Source of the DNA: Alphaproteobacteria bacterium | Lineage (GTDB): Bacteria > Pseudomonadota > Alphaproteobacteria > Rhodobacterales > Rhodobacteraceae | DNA length: 6,906 nt | NCBI GenBank assembly: GCA_003694465.1 | Contig: RFKM01000299.1 | Coordinates: 1-6,906, forward strand | Direction: 5' to 3' | Shown here: in pieces, positions 1 through 6,537 of the stretch | How the letters are laid out: every line of letters begins with the position of its first letter | Position numbering within the stretch: position 1 is the first letter of the stretch | Translations under genes and position numbers: made by a program | The notes under the pieces: generated by a model | Seen by the model: only the letters and a program-made list of their open reading frames with translations | Told to the model about the DNA's origin: nothing | Databases searched by the model: none

Positions 1-191
1 CAGATGTCCTGCCCCGGCGCCTCGCTCGCTTCGGGAACGGCGATCACGATGCAGGCCGCCGGCAACACCACCACCTCGAATTCGAAGGCCGTGGCCGCCA
101 TCCGGTCAGACCCGGCATTTCCCGACAGCATCTTCTGCGCCGGAAACGCCCAGGCGATCAGCAAGGCAAGAACGAGCAGGATCTGTTTCAT
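1..191 (-). CDS. Small exported or membrane protein of unknown function, C-terminus cut by window edge
   Basis: Only the first 63 codons are present; the reading frame runs off the left edge without a stop. The start is an ATG at 191-189, preceded by a near-perfect Shine-Dalgarno GGAGGT (202-197) with a 5-nt spacer, which makes this a convincing gene despite its short visible length. The N-terminus has one Lys followed by a hydrophobic run (about residues 4-17, ILLVLALLIAWAFP), either an uncleaved anchor or a signal peptide. A second hydrophobic stretch lies at about residues 41-53 (VVVLPAACIVIAV), so a two-span membrane protein is also possible. The start lies 49 bp after the lysS stop on the same strand with no obvious terminator between them, so cotranscription with lysS is plausible. 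I do not recognise the family, and no function is proposed. Confidence 0.72.
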   Translation of the reverse strand, partial: MKQILLVLALLIAWAFPAQKMLSGNAGSDRMAATAFEFEVVVLPAACIVIAVPEASEAPGQDI

Positions 192-240
192 CTCGCACCT
201 CCACGGCCCCAGCCTAGACCGACGGCGCGCGCGGCGTAAA

Positions 241-1824
241 TCAACTCTCCGAGAGCAGCTCGCCAGCGAGGGCCTTGTCGATCAGCGCCACGGTTTCCTT
301 CACCCCGTAAAGGGCGATGAACGAGCCGAAACGCGGGCCCTGATCGGCCCCGAGCAGCACCTGGTAGAGCGCCTTGAACCACTCGCGCATCGGCTCGAAG
401 CGCTCGCGCCCGCAGGCAAAGACCTCCGATTGCAGCGCCTCGCCATCGGCCGGCCCGTCCCAGGCGGCAAGGCGCGCGCGCAGATCCTCCAGCGCCTCGC
501 GCTCGAGATCGGTCGGCGCCCGGTAGCGCTTCGTCGGCGCGACGAAATCCTCGTAGTATTTCACCGCGTAGCCGGCGGCGGCATCGAGGTCCGGGTGGGT
601 CTCGGGGCTGGCCTCGGGGGCATAATTGCGGATGAAGCCCCAGAGCACGCTCTTGTCATGGGCCGAGGCCACCGAGGCGAGGTTGAGCAGCATCGAATAG
701 CTCACCACCATGTGGCTTTCGGGCACGTCGCCGTTGTGGATGTGATGCACCGGGTTGGCCAGACGCGCGGCCATGTCCTGCTTCGGATAGGCCTGCAGCT
801 GCTGGTGATACTCGTCCATCGCCCGCGGGATCACGTCGAAATACATCCGCTTGGCGGTCTTCGGCTTCTGATACATGAAATACGAAAGGCTCTCGGTCGA
901 GGCATAGGTGAGCCATTCGTCGATGGTCAGCCCGTTGCCCTTCGACTTCGAGATCTTCTCGCCCTTGTCGTCGAGGAACAGCTCGTAGACGAAGTGCTCC
1001 GGCGGGCGCCCGCCGAGCACCCGGCAGATCGAATCGTAAACCGGCGTGTTCGAGGCATGGTCCTTGCCATACATCTCGAAATCGACCCCCAGCGCCGCCC
1101 AGCGCGCGCCGAAATCGGGCTTCCACTGCAGCTTCACATGGCCGCCGGTGACCGGCAGCGTCCACTCGCGCCCCTCTTCGTCGTCGAAGGTGACGGTGCC
1201 GGCCGCGGCATCGACATGTTTCATCGGCACATAGAGCACCCGCCCGGTTTCGGGGTGGATCGGCAAAAAGATCGAATAGCTCTTCCGGCGCTCCTCGCGC
1301 AGGGTCTTGAGCATGATCTTCATGATCTCGTCATAGCGTTCGGCGGCGCGCAACAGCACCGCGTCGAACCGGCCCGACTTGTAGAACTCGGTCGCCGAGT
1401 AGAATTCATACTCGAAGCCGAAAGTGTCGAGAAAGCGCCGCAGCATGGCGTTGTTGTGGGCGCCGAAACTCTCGTATTCGCCGAACGGGTCGGGCACGCT
1501 GGTCAGCGGGCGCTGCAGATGCTCGCGCAGCATCTCGGGGTTGGGCACGTTGTCGGGCACCTTGCGCATGCCGTCCATGTCGTCGGAAAAGCAGATCAGC
1601 CGCGTCGGGATGTCGCTGATCGCCTCGAAGGCGTGGCGCACCATCGTCGTGCGCGCCACCTCGCCGAAGGTGCCGATATGCGGCAGGCCCGAGGGGCCGT
1701 AGCCGGTTTCGAACAGCACATGGCCCTTTTCCGGCGGCGCCTTCTCGTAGCGTTTGAGCAGCCGGCGCGCCTCTTCGAAGGGCCAGGCTTTCGAGGTCAT
1801 TGCAAGCTCGCGCAGGTCAGACAT
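241..1824 (-). CDS. lysS: Class I (archaeal-type) lysyl-tRNA synthetase
   Basis: Cytoplasmic enzyme that attaches lysine to tRNA-Lys using ATP. It is the class I form, not the class II enzyme of most bacteria. The protein is 527 aa. The Rossmann catalytic signature is PHIGT at residues 48-52, inside [18 protein letters not shown], and the second signature is KISKS at 290-294. Both are intact, and the rest is a full-length helical C-terminal anticodon-binding region ending in TGA (243-241). I chose the ATG at 1824 ([16 protein letters not shown]) because family members begin here and a weak AAAGAG lies 6 nt upstream. The frame stays open upstream to an ATG at 1839 (MKEQI) and a TTG at 1893. 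The latter would overlap the likely -35 box and adds non-conserved residues. The gene is divergent from the TerB gene. Class I LysRS is known from archaea, spirochaetes and alphaproteobacteria. Confidence 0.96.
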   Translation of the reverse strand: MSDLRELAMTSKAWPFEEARRLLKRYEKAPPEKGHVLFETGYGPSGLPHIGTFGEVARTTMVRHAFEAISDIPTRLICFSDDMDGMRKVPDNVPNPEMLREHLQRPLTSVPDPFGEYESFGAHNNAMLRRFLDTFGFEYEFYSATEFYKSGRFDAVLLRAAERYDEIMKIMLKTLREERRKSYSIFLPIHPETGRVLYVPMKHVDAAAGTVTFDDEEGREWTLPVTGGHVKLQWKPDFGARWAALGVDFEMYGKDHASNTPVYDSICRVLGGRPPEHFVYELFLDDKGEKISKSKGNGLTIDEWLTYASTESLSYFMYQKPKTAKRMYFDVIPRAMDEYHQQLQAYPKQDMAARLANPVHHIHNGDVPESHMVVSYSMLLNLASVASAHDKSVLWGFIRNYAPEASPETHPDLDAAAGYAVKYYEDFVAPTKRYRAPTDLEREALEDLRARLAAWDGPADGEALQSEVFACGRERFEPMREWFKALYQVLLGADQGPRFGSFIALYGVKETVALIDKALAGELLSES

Positions 1825-1840
1825 GATTTGCTCTTTCATC

Positions 1841-1853
1841 GGGCACCGTGCCC
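1841..1853. repeat. Short inverted repeat in the lysS leader
   Basis: GGGCACCGTGCCC is a perfect palindrome with 6-bp arms around one central base. In the lysS transcript it could fold as a GGGC/GCCC stem with a 5-nt loop just before the ribosome-binding region of the ATG at 1824, and directly in front of the alternative ATG at 1839. It could also be a protein-binding site. There is no sign of a larger conserved leader such as a T-box. Confidence 0.4.
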
Positions 1854-1864
1854 CGGGATGCCGC

Positions 1865-1893
1865 TTCCTATTGAAGCCGGGGGGCCGGGTCAA
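1865..1893 (-). promoter_or_regulatory. Candidate sigma-70 promoter for lysS
   Basis: Read on the minus strand there is TTGACC (1893-1888, five of six matches to TTGACA), a 17-bp spacer, and TAGGAA (1870-1865, three of six matches to TATAAT). Transcription would begin near 1858, about 35 nt before the lysS ATG at 1824. The -35 is good and the -10 is poor, so this is a suggestion only. The box lies inside the longest possible lysS reading frame, which argues against the far-upstream TTG start. Confidence 0.4.
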
Positions 1894-1899
1894 TATTTA
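1871..1899 (+). promoter_or_regulatory. Candidate sigma-70 promoter for the TerB-family gene
   Basis: On the plus strand there is TTGAAG (1871-1876, four of six matches), a 17-bp spacer, and TATTTA (1894-1899, three of six), in the one AT-rich patch of this very GC-rich gap. A transcript starting near 1906 would leave a leader of about 30 nt with the AAGGAG ribosome-binding site at 1923-1928. It occupies almost the same bases as the candidate lysS promoter on the other strand, with each -10 lying next to or over the other's -35. Confidence 0.35.
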
Positions 1900-1935
1900 G
1901 CACCCCAGACGAAGATTTCAGCAAGGAGACCGCGC

Positions 1936-2358
1936 GTGACCGACACCCCCCATGTGCTTTCGCCGCAAGACGCCCTCGTGGCGGTGATGATGGCGGTCTC
2001 CGCCTCGGACGAACGCATCGAGACGGCCGAGCTCGTGCGCATCGAGAACATCGTCAACAACCTGCCGATCTTCGGCAATTACGACATGGACCGCGCCCGC
2101 GACGTGACCAAGATCGTCTTCGACCTGTTCACCGAAGAAGACGGGCTCGACGCGCTTTTCGGCCTCGTGCGCGCAAACCTGCCCCCATACCTGTGGGAAA
2201 CCGCCTATGCGCTGGCCTGCGACGTGGCCGCCGCCGACGGCACCCTGCACGGGCCCGAGCTGCGCATCCTCGAGGAAATCCGCTACGAGCTCGATATCGA
2301 CCGACTGCACGCCGCCGCCATCGAGCGCGGCGCCCGCGCCCGCCACCTGACGCTCTGA
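1936..2358 (+). CDS. TerB-family (tellurite resistance protein B-like) protein
   Basis: A 140-aa soluble, acidic, mainly helical protein with no signal peptide or membrane span. The start is GTG at 1936, with AAGGAG at 1923-1928 and a 7-nt spacer. The frame is open far upstream, but that part is the antisense shadow of lysS. Two similar acidic motifs, SASDERIETAEL (residues 22-33) and AAADGTLHGPEL (98-109), show the internal duplication of the TerB fold, each with an Asp and Glu spaced as in the family's proposed metal-binding site. TerB domains were named from tellurite-resistance operons, but most stand-alone alphaproteobacterial copies have no proven role. No other ter genes lie nearby, so a tellurite function should not be assumed. 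It is divergent from lysS and convergent with dacB, so probably monocistronic. Confidence 0.87.
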   Translation: MTDTPHVLSPQDALVAVMMAVSASDERIETAELVRIENIVNNLPIFGNYDMDRARDVTKIVFDLFTEEDGLDALFGLVRANLPPYLWETAYALACDVAAADGTLHGPELRILEEIRYELDIDRLHAAAIERGARARHLTL

Positions 2359-2410
2359 GGCAACGGGCGCGAAGCGGGAGTGAGCCGGGCGCGCCCCCTG
2401 CCCCCTCACC

Positions 2411-2437
2411 CTGGGCCAAATACCCTCGCCGAAGGCG
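2411..2437. repeat. Possible Rhodobacteraceae-type intergenic repeat with a GCCTTCGGC mini-hairpin
   Basis: On the minus strand this reads as a CGCC-TTC-GGCG mini-hairpin (2437-2427) followed by GAGGGTATTTGGCCCAG. From memory, similar strings (a CTCCGGCG or CTTCGGCG hairpin, then GGGTATTTGG) recur between genes in many Rhodobacteraceae genomes, often just after stop codons. There is only one copy in this window, so repetition is recalled, not seen. It lies in the 98-bp convergent gap between the TerB gene and dacB. A 10-bp palindrome GGGCGCGCCC (2387-2396) sits nearby. Confidence 0.4.
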
Positions 2438-2456
2438 CGCGCCCCCCAGGGCGCGC
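2437..2456. terminator. GC-rich hairpin directly after the dacB stop, possible bidirectional terminator
   Basis: A perfect 8-bp stem GCGCGCCC / GGGCGCGC with a 4-nt loop abuts the TGA of dacB (2459-2457). It lies between the converging TerB gene and dacB, where a two-way terminator is expected. Neither strand has a clear T-run after the stem; on the minus strand the next sequence is a second small hairpin and GAGGGTATTTGG. It is therefore not a textbook intrinsic terminator, and may instead stabilise RNA ends or act with Rho. Confidence 0.5.
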
Positions 2457-4016
2457 TCAGGCGCCGTAAAGGCTTGCCCAACGCGCGATGAGCTCGTGCT
2501 GCATGCGCCGTGCCCGCACAAGCCAGCCCCTCCCCCCCGGCGGCCGCTCGCGCTCCTGCGGGCTGAGCGCCGCGCGGCGCTCCAGATCGGCCGAGAGGAT
2601 CGCGAAGGCAAGCTGTCGACCCTGCGGCGCGCTGATGTAACCGGCCAGCGCCGAGACGAAATTCAGCGTCCCGGTCTTGGCGCGCACCGCCATTGCCCGG
2701 CTGTCGATCGGGCGCCCGCCGCGGTCGCGCATCCGATAGGGTTTGAGCAGAGGGGCCAGATGCGCCTGGCCCTGCGGATGCACAAGCGCGGCCACCAGAT
2801 CGGCGGCATGAATCCGCGTCCCGTCTCCAAGCCCCGAGTGATCGACGAAATGCGCTCGTCGCAGGCCCAGACTTTCCCGCGCCCAGCCGGTCATGACCTG
2901 CGCCGATTGCGCAAGCCCCTCTGCCCTCACCCCGCGATGGCGGCTGGAAGCAAGCCCCGCCACCTCCGCCGTCAGATTGGTCGACCAGTGCAGCATCCCC
3001 CGCAGGATGTCGCGCAAAGGCTCGCTGTGGTGAAGCACCAAGCTTCGCCGGGTCTGCGCGCCGCCCGCCGCGCCGCCTTCGCTCGCGGCCTCCGCGAGGA
3101 TCTCCGCCGCGTGCTCCCTCCCCTCCAGCAACTCTGGCGCCGGGAGCTCTACCCCATGCGCCGCGGCAAGGGTGCGGAACACCTCGCCTGCATAGCGCGC
3201 GGGCTTGCGCACCGGCAGCCAGCGCCCGCCACCCTTTCCCAGAGCAAAGCGCGCCACGGTCCACTGATCCGATCCGCCCTTGTCGGCATAGGTGTAGACC
3301 GGCACCTGCCGATCGACCACGCGCATGCGCGCGATCTCCACCTCCGGGCGGAACCGTTCGGCCCGCGCGTCCAGCGTCAGCGCATAGCCGTCCTTGCCCC
3401 GGCGCCATTCGAAGAAGACGCGATTGAAGTTGAGGTTGAGCCCCGAAAGCGCGGGGTTGTAGCCCGCCTGCGGCGGCTGGCCCGGATCGATCGCCCCCAG
3501 CCGCGGCAGCGCGCCCGCATCAAGCAGGAAGCGCCCCGTCACGCCCCGCACCCCGAGCTCGGACAGCTGGCGCGCCATCTCGGCAAGCGCATCACTGTCA
3601 AGCGTGGGATCGCCACCGCCGACGAGCACGAGATCACCAGCGATCCGCCCATCTGCCGCCACCGGCCCGGTGGCCACCAGCCGCGTCGGGAAGCGATACC
3701 CCTCCCCCAGCGTATCGAGGGCGTAAAGCGTGGTGATGCATTTGGTCACACTTGCCGGCGGCAGCCGCCTGAGCGGCTTGCGCACCTCGAGGAAGGCGCC
3801 CGTCTGCACATCGCACACGGCCAGCGCCGTCACGCCGCCAAGCCGCGCCGCGGTGACGATCTCCTCCAGCGGCCGCGCCGCGGCGAGCCGCACCGCCAGC
3901 GGACGTGGCGGAGGAAACAGCGAGGATGCCGGCGCTCCGGCCAGCGCGGGCAGCGCCACGCCCGCGGACCCCGCCGCAAGCGAAGACAGGAAGGCACGCC
4001 GCGAAACGGGCAACAT
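2457..4016 (-). CDS. dacB: D-alanyl-D-alanine carboxypeptidase/endopeptidase (PBP4-type, peptidase family S13)
   Basis: Periplasmic serine enzyme that removes the terminal D-Ala from peptidoglycan stem peptides and cuts peptide crosslinks; a penicillin target. The protein is 519 aa (E. coli PBP4 is about 477). All three active-site motifs are present: SVTK at residues 89-92 (nucleophile Ser89), STN at 345-347 and KTG at 447-449. The long segment between the first two motifs is the usual S13 insertion, and the family string GGGDPTL lies at 133-139. The N-terminus has a twin-arginine motif SRRAFL (5-10) followed by a mild hydrophobic stretch ending in ALAGA, which suggests Tat export. I chose ATG at 4016 because GGAGG lies 5 nt upstream; a TTG one codon earlier would be too close. 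It is last in the SDR-hemF-nadD-dacB run, 54 bp after nadD. Confidence 0.93.
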   Translation of the reverse strand: MLPVSRRAFLSSLAAGSAGVALPALAGAPASSLFPPPRPLAVRLAAARPLEEIVTAARLGGVTALAVCDVQTGAFLEVRKPLRRLPPASVTKCITTLYALDTLGEGYRFPTRLVATGPVAADGRIAGDLVLVGGGDPTLDSDALAEMARQLSELGVRGVTGRFLLDAGALPRLGAIDPGQPPQAGYNPALSGLNLNFNRVFFEWRRGKDGYALTLDARAERFRPEVEIARMRVVDRQVPVYTYADKGGSDQWTVARFALGKGGGRWLPVRKPARYAGEVFRTLAAAHGVELPAPELLEGREHAAEILAEAASEGGAAGGAQTRRSLVLHHSEPLRDILRGMLHWSTNLTAEVAGLASSRHRGVRAEGLAQSAQVMTGWARESLGLRRAHFVDHSGLGDGTRIHAADLVAALVHPQGQAHLAPLLKPYRMRDRGGRPIDSRAMAVRAKTGTLNFVSALAGYISAPQGRQLAFAILSADLERRAALSPQERERPPGGRGWLVRARRMQHELIARWASLYGA

Positions 4017-4070
4017 CAATTCCTCCCGGCACCCGGACCACTGCCGCGGAAATGCCCGCGCCGGACGCCC

Positions 4071-4688
4071 CTATCTAATCCACTCGCCCCTCAGCCGGAT
4101 TTCGGTCGAGGACAAATTCATCATGGGAATGTTGATAAAGCACCACGCAGGCGGCAGGCAATCGGCAAGCCGTCTCGCTTCGGCCGCGCGCAGCCGATAG
4201 CGGCGAAACTGCATCGCCGCGGGCGAGCGGCGCGCGGCGATGCGCTCGCCGGGGCGCGCGATCACGCCCACCGGCAGCATGCACATGATGTATCGCCAGC
4301 GCTCCCAGAGGTGAAAATGGGCGAGATTGTCCGCCCCCATCAGCCAGACGAAGCGCACGCCCCGGTAGCGGGGCAGCAGCCCCTCGAGCGTCTCGGCCGT
4401 GTAGCGCGTGCCCAGCCGCGCCTCGAGATCGGTGACACGCACCCGCGGGTCGCGCATGATCGCGCGCGCCGCCGCCATGCGCCGGTCGAGATCGGCCGGC
4501 GCCTCGGGCTTGAGCGGATTGCCGGGGCTCACCAGCCACCAGACCTCGTCAAGCCCGAAGCGCTTGAGTGCCTCGCGCGTGATATGCACATGACCCTCAT
4601 GGGGCGGATCGAAGGATCCCCCCAGAAGCCCCACGCGCCGCCCCCGCCGGGCGGGGGGGAAGGACCACGCACCGATCTTGCCCACCAC
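4071..4688 (-). CDS. nadD: Nicotinate-nucleotide adenylyltransferase
   Basis: Cytoplasmic enzyme joining nicotinate mononucleotide and ATP to make deamido-NAD, the penultimate step of NAD synthesis. With the GTG start used here it is 205 aa, normal for the family. The nucleotidyltransferase signature [11 protein letters not shown] is at residues 23-33, the conserved [12 protein letters not shown] at 115-126, and the C-terminal SSTEIR at 193-198. Only seven residues follow, a short tail. The start is uncertain: no ATG precedes the domain. Candidates are GTG at 4688 or 4685, and GTG at 4769, which overlaps the hemF end by 10 bp and would give 232 aa with a Pro/Arg/Gly-rich leader unlike the family. 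None has a good Shine-Dalgarno. I prefer the short form by length. It sits between hemF and dacB on the same strand, stop TAG. Confidence 0.92.
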   Translation of the reverse strand: MVGKIGAWSFPPARRGRRVGLLGGSFDPPHEGHVHITREALKRFGLDEVWWLVSPGNPLKPEAPADLDRRMAAARAIMRDPRVRVTDLEARLGTRYTAETLEGLLPRYRGVRFVWLMGADNLAHFHLWERWRYIMCMLPVGVIARPGERIAARRSPAAMQFRRYRLRAAEARRLADCLPPAWCFINIPMMNLSSTEIRLRGEWIR

Positions 4689-4694
4689 CGCGGC

Positions 4695-4712
4695 GCGGGG
4701 CGCGTGCCCCGC
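4695..4712 (-). other. Strong GC hairpin just upstream of the preferred nadD start
   Basis: GCGGGGC / GCCCCGC arms (7 bp, all G-C) enclose a 4-nt loop. In the minus-strand transcript it lies 48 nt after the hemF stop and 6 nt before the GTG at 4688. If that GTG is used, the stem covers the normal ribosome-binding position. If the GTG at 4769 is used, the stem lies within the coding sequence. It could also reduce readthrough between hemF and nadD. A second G/C-rich inverted repeat (4641-4657) lies in the first nadD codons. Confidence 0.45.
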
Positions 4713-4759
4713 CCCTCCCGGCGAGGCGACGGCAGCGCCCGTCCGCCGGCACTGCCGCC

Positions 4760-5680
4760 TCAGGGCCACTTCGCGAGGGGCGGCAGGCTCATCAGCACCG
4801 CCTCGGGGTCGTGCCCCGTCTCGAGGCCGAATTTCGTGCCGCGGTCATAGACGAGGTTGTATTCGGCGTAGAGTCCGCGATGGACGAGCTGAATCTCGCG
4901 CTCGGCCTCGTCCCAGGCCGTGTCACGCCGGCGTTGCGTCACCGGCAGGAAGGCCGGAAGGAAGGCGCGGCCCACCGCCTGTGTAAAGGCGAAATCCGCC
5001 TCCCAGTCGCCGGTGTTGAGATCGTCGAAGAAAATGCCACCCACCCCCCGCGGCCTGCCGCGATGGGGGATGAAGAAATACTCGTCCGCCCAGGCCTTGA
5101 AGCGGTCATAGTAGCCCGGGTCATGGGCATCGCAGGCCGCCTTCAGCGTGGCATGGAAATGCGCCGTGTCCTCGTCATACTCGATACAGGGGTTGAGATC
5201 GGCCCCGCCCCCGAACCACCAGCCGTGCGGTGTCCAGAACATGCGCGTGTTCATGTGCACCGCCGGCGTATGCGGGTTCTGCATGTGCGCGACAAGGCTG
5301 ATGCCCGAAGCCCAGAAGCGCGGATCCTCGGCCATGCCGGGCAGATCGCGGCGTGCGGCCATCGCCTGCACCGCGCGCGGGCCCAGCCGGCCATGGACGG
5401 TGGAAACATTCACGCCCACCTTCTCGAACACCCGCCCCCCGCGCATCACGCTCATCAGCCCGCCGCCGGCGTCCGAGCCGTCCTCGGCGCGCCGGCGCGT
5501 CTCGCGCAGCTCGAACCGCCCCGCTTCGCGATCGGCGAAAGGCCCGGTGGTCTGACTGTCCTCCAGCGCCTCGAAAGCGGCAACGATCTCGTCCCTCAGC
5601 GCCCGAAACCATGCCGCGGCCCGCGCCTTTTCTCCGGCCATTTCCGCGCCGCTCGCCGGCGCTTCGCCTGTCCCGTTCAT
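4760..5680 (-). CDS. hemF: Oxygen-dependent coproporphyrinogen III oxidase
   Basis: Converts coproporphyrinogen III to protoporphyrinogen IX by two O2-dependent oxidative decarboxylations, on the pathway to haem and, in phototrophic relatives, bacteriochlorophyll; cytoplasmic and usually a homodimer. At 306 aa it is full length for the bacterial enzyme. Conserved blocks seen: VHMNTRMFW (141-149), [11 protein letters not shown] (154-164), EYFFIPHR (200-207) with [12 protein letters not shown] (211-222), and [14 protein letters not shown] (273-286) with [11 protein letters not shown] at the C-terminus. Two positions of the HemF signature differ from the form I recall: Ala198 for Cys and Arg209 for Glu. 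The ATG at 5680 has GAGGGGA just upstream. The gene begins 22 bp after the SDR stop, so the two are almost certainly cotranscribed. Dependence on O2 points to aerobic haem synthesis; a HemN for anaerobic use would be elsewhere. Confidence 0.95.
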   Translation of the reverse strand: MNGTGEAPASGAEMAGEKARAAAWFRALRDEIVAAFEALEDSQTTGPFADREAGRFELRETRRRAEDGSDAGGGLMSVMRGGRVFEKVGVNVSTVHGRLGPRAVQAMAARRDLPGMAEDPRFWASGISLVAHMQNPHTPAVHMNTRMFWTPHGWWFGGGADLNPCIEYDEDTAHFHATLKAACDAHDPGYYDRFKAWADEYFFIPHRGRPRGVGGIFFDDLNTGDWEADFAFTQAVGRAFLPAFLPVTQRRRDTAWDEAEREIQLVHRGLYAEYNLVYDRGTKFGLETGHDPEAVLMSLPPLAKWP

Positions 5681-5702
5681 GGTCCCCTCGCTGCTGCCCC
5701 TT

Positions 5703-6515
5703 TCAGTGCGTCGGCGGCGTCACCGGATCGACGAGCGTGCGCCCGCCGTCGATTGTCAGCACCTGACCGGTCATGAAGGCCGCCCCTTCGGAGGCAAGAT
5801 ACTGCGCCGTCTCGGCAACCTCGGCAGCCGAGGCGATACGCCCCAGCGGCGTCTTCTCCACGATCTCCTCGCGGAACCCCTCATGGCTCTTCAGCGCATC
5901 CTTGAGCGAGGCACTCATCACGCTGCCGAAGGCAATGGCGTTGACCCGGATGCGGTGCGGCGCGAGCGCCACCGCCATGCCGCGGGTCAGCTGCTCCACC
6001 GCCGCCGAGGCCACCGAAAAGCCCAGAAGCTCGGGGCGCAGCCGCTGCGCCGCGATCGAAGACAGGTTGATGATCGCTCCCGCCGAGCCTTCCTCGCGCC
6101 CCTCCTCCCGCGCCTGGCGGATCATGCGCCGCGCCACCAGCCGCGACAGCCGCAGCGCCGTGAACAGGTTCTGATCGAGCATCGCCTCCACCGTGGCATC
6201 ATCGGGGTCGAGCGAATCGGCCACCGCCACCTGCCGGCAGGCGTTGACGAGTATGTCCACGCGGTCGAAGGCATCGAGCGTGGCCGAGAGCAGATTGGCC
6301 AGCGTCAGCTTCTCGCGCAGATCCCCGGCGAAGAATCGGACATTGCCGTCCTCGCTCTCGGGGGGCGGCCCGCATTCGTCGCGCAGCCGCGCCTCATCCA
6401 TGTCGGCGAGCATCACATTGGCGCCCTGATCGATGAAATGGCGCGCAATCGCGAGCCCGATGCCGTTTGCGGCCCCGGTGACGATGGCCGTCTTGCCGGA
6501 GATGGAAAAGGTCAT
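5703..6515 (-). CDS. SDR-family protein with substituted catalytic Tyr and Lys
   Basis: A 270-aa protein with the fold signs of a classical short-chain dehydrogenase/reductase: the dinucleotide-binding TGAANGIG at residues 13-20, Asp38 at the end of the second beta strand (in this family a sign of NAD(H) preference), GDLRE at 64-68, Asn116, Ser153 in NLSS, and the C-terminal GQVLTIDGGRT at 250-260. The catalytic YxxxK is not there: the aligned segment is F166-S-V-A-S170, so Tyr is Phe and Lys is Ser. The NNAG motif is also altered to NACR (91-94), and a charged insert (REEGREEGSAG, 136-146) precedes the Ser strand. Cofactor binding may persist, but standard SDR catalysis is unlikely. The ATG at 6515 has a GGGGA upstream. 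It is followed 22 bp later by hemF. Substrate or role unknown. Confidence 0.9.
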   Translation of the reverse strand: MTFSISGKTAIVTGAANGIGLAIARHFIDQGANVMLADMDEARLRDECGPPPESEDGNVRFFAGDLREKLTLANLLSATLDAFDRVDILVNACRQVAVADSLDPDDATVEAMLDQNLFTALRLSRLVARRMIRQAREEGREEGSAGAIINLSSIAAQRLRPELLGFSVASAAVEQLTRGMAVALAPHRIRVNAIAFGSVMSASLKDALKSHEGFREEIVEKTPLGRIASAAEVAETAQYLASEGAAFMTGQVLTIDGGRTLVDPVTPPTH

Positions 6516-6537
6516 GCTGTCCCCGTGAAGTTGCCGA

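Noticed and set aside
1825..1893. N-terminal extension of LysRS from TTG at 1893 or ATG at 1839
   Set aside because: The added residues do not resemble the family, and the TTG falls in the probable -35 box. The ATG at 1839 remains possible but has no ribosome-binding site of its own.
4..1935. Very long plus-strand open frame across lysS, ending in the TerB gene
   Set aside because: It is the antisense of lysS, kept open by the GC-rich third positions. Its sequence is Arg/His/Gly/Leu-rich and unlike a protein family. Only the part from the GTG at 1936, with its own ribosome-binding site, is real.
1936..2358. Tellurite resistance locus
   Set aside because: Only a stand-alone TerB-like domain is present; terC, terD and terZ partners are absent, so a resistance role is not supported.
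1918..3408. 496-codon minus-strand open frame overlapping dacB and the TerB gene
   Set aside because: Low-complexity Gly/Ala/Arg sequence in a different frame from dacB; no motifs; it also runs antisense through the TerB gene.
4653..4659. G7 run as a possible frameshift in nadD
   Set aside because: The reading frame continues through it into an intact [11 protein letters not shown] motif, so there is no break.
2193..4850. 885-codon plus-strand open frame opposite dacB and nadD
   Set aside because: Antisense shadow: very rich in Arg, Pro, His and Ala, no domain recognised, and it covers two genes with intact catalytic motifs on the other strand.
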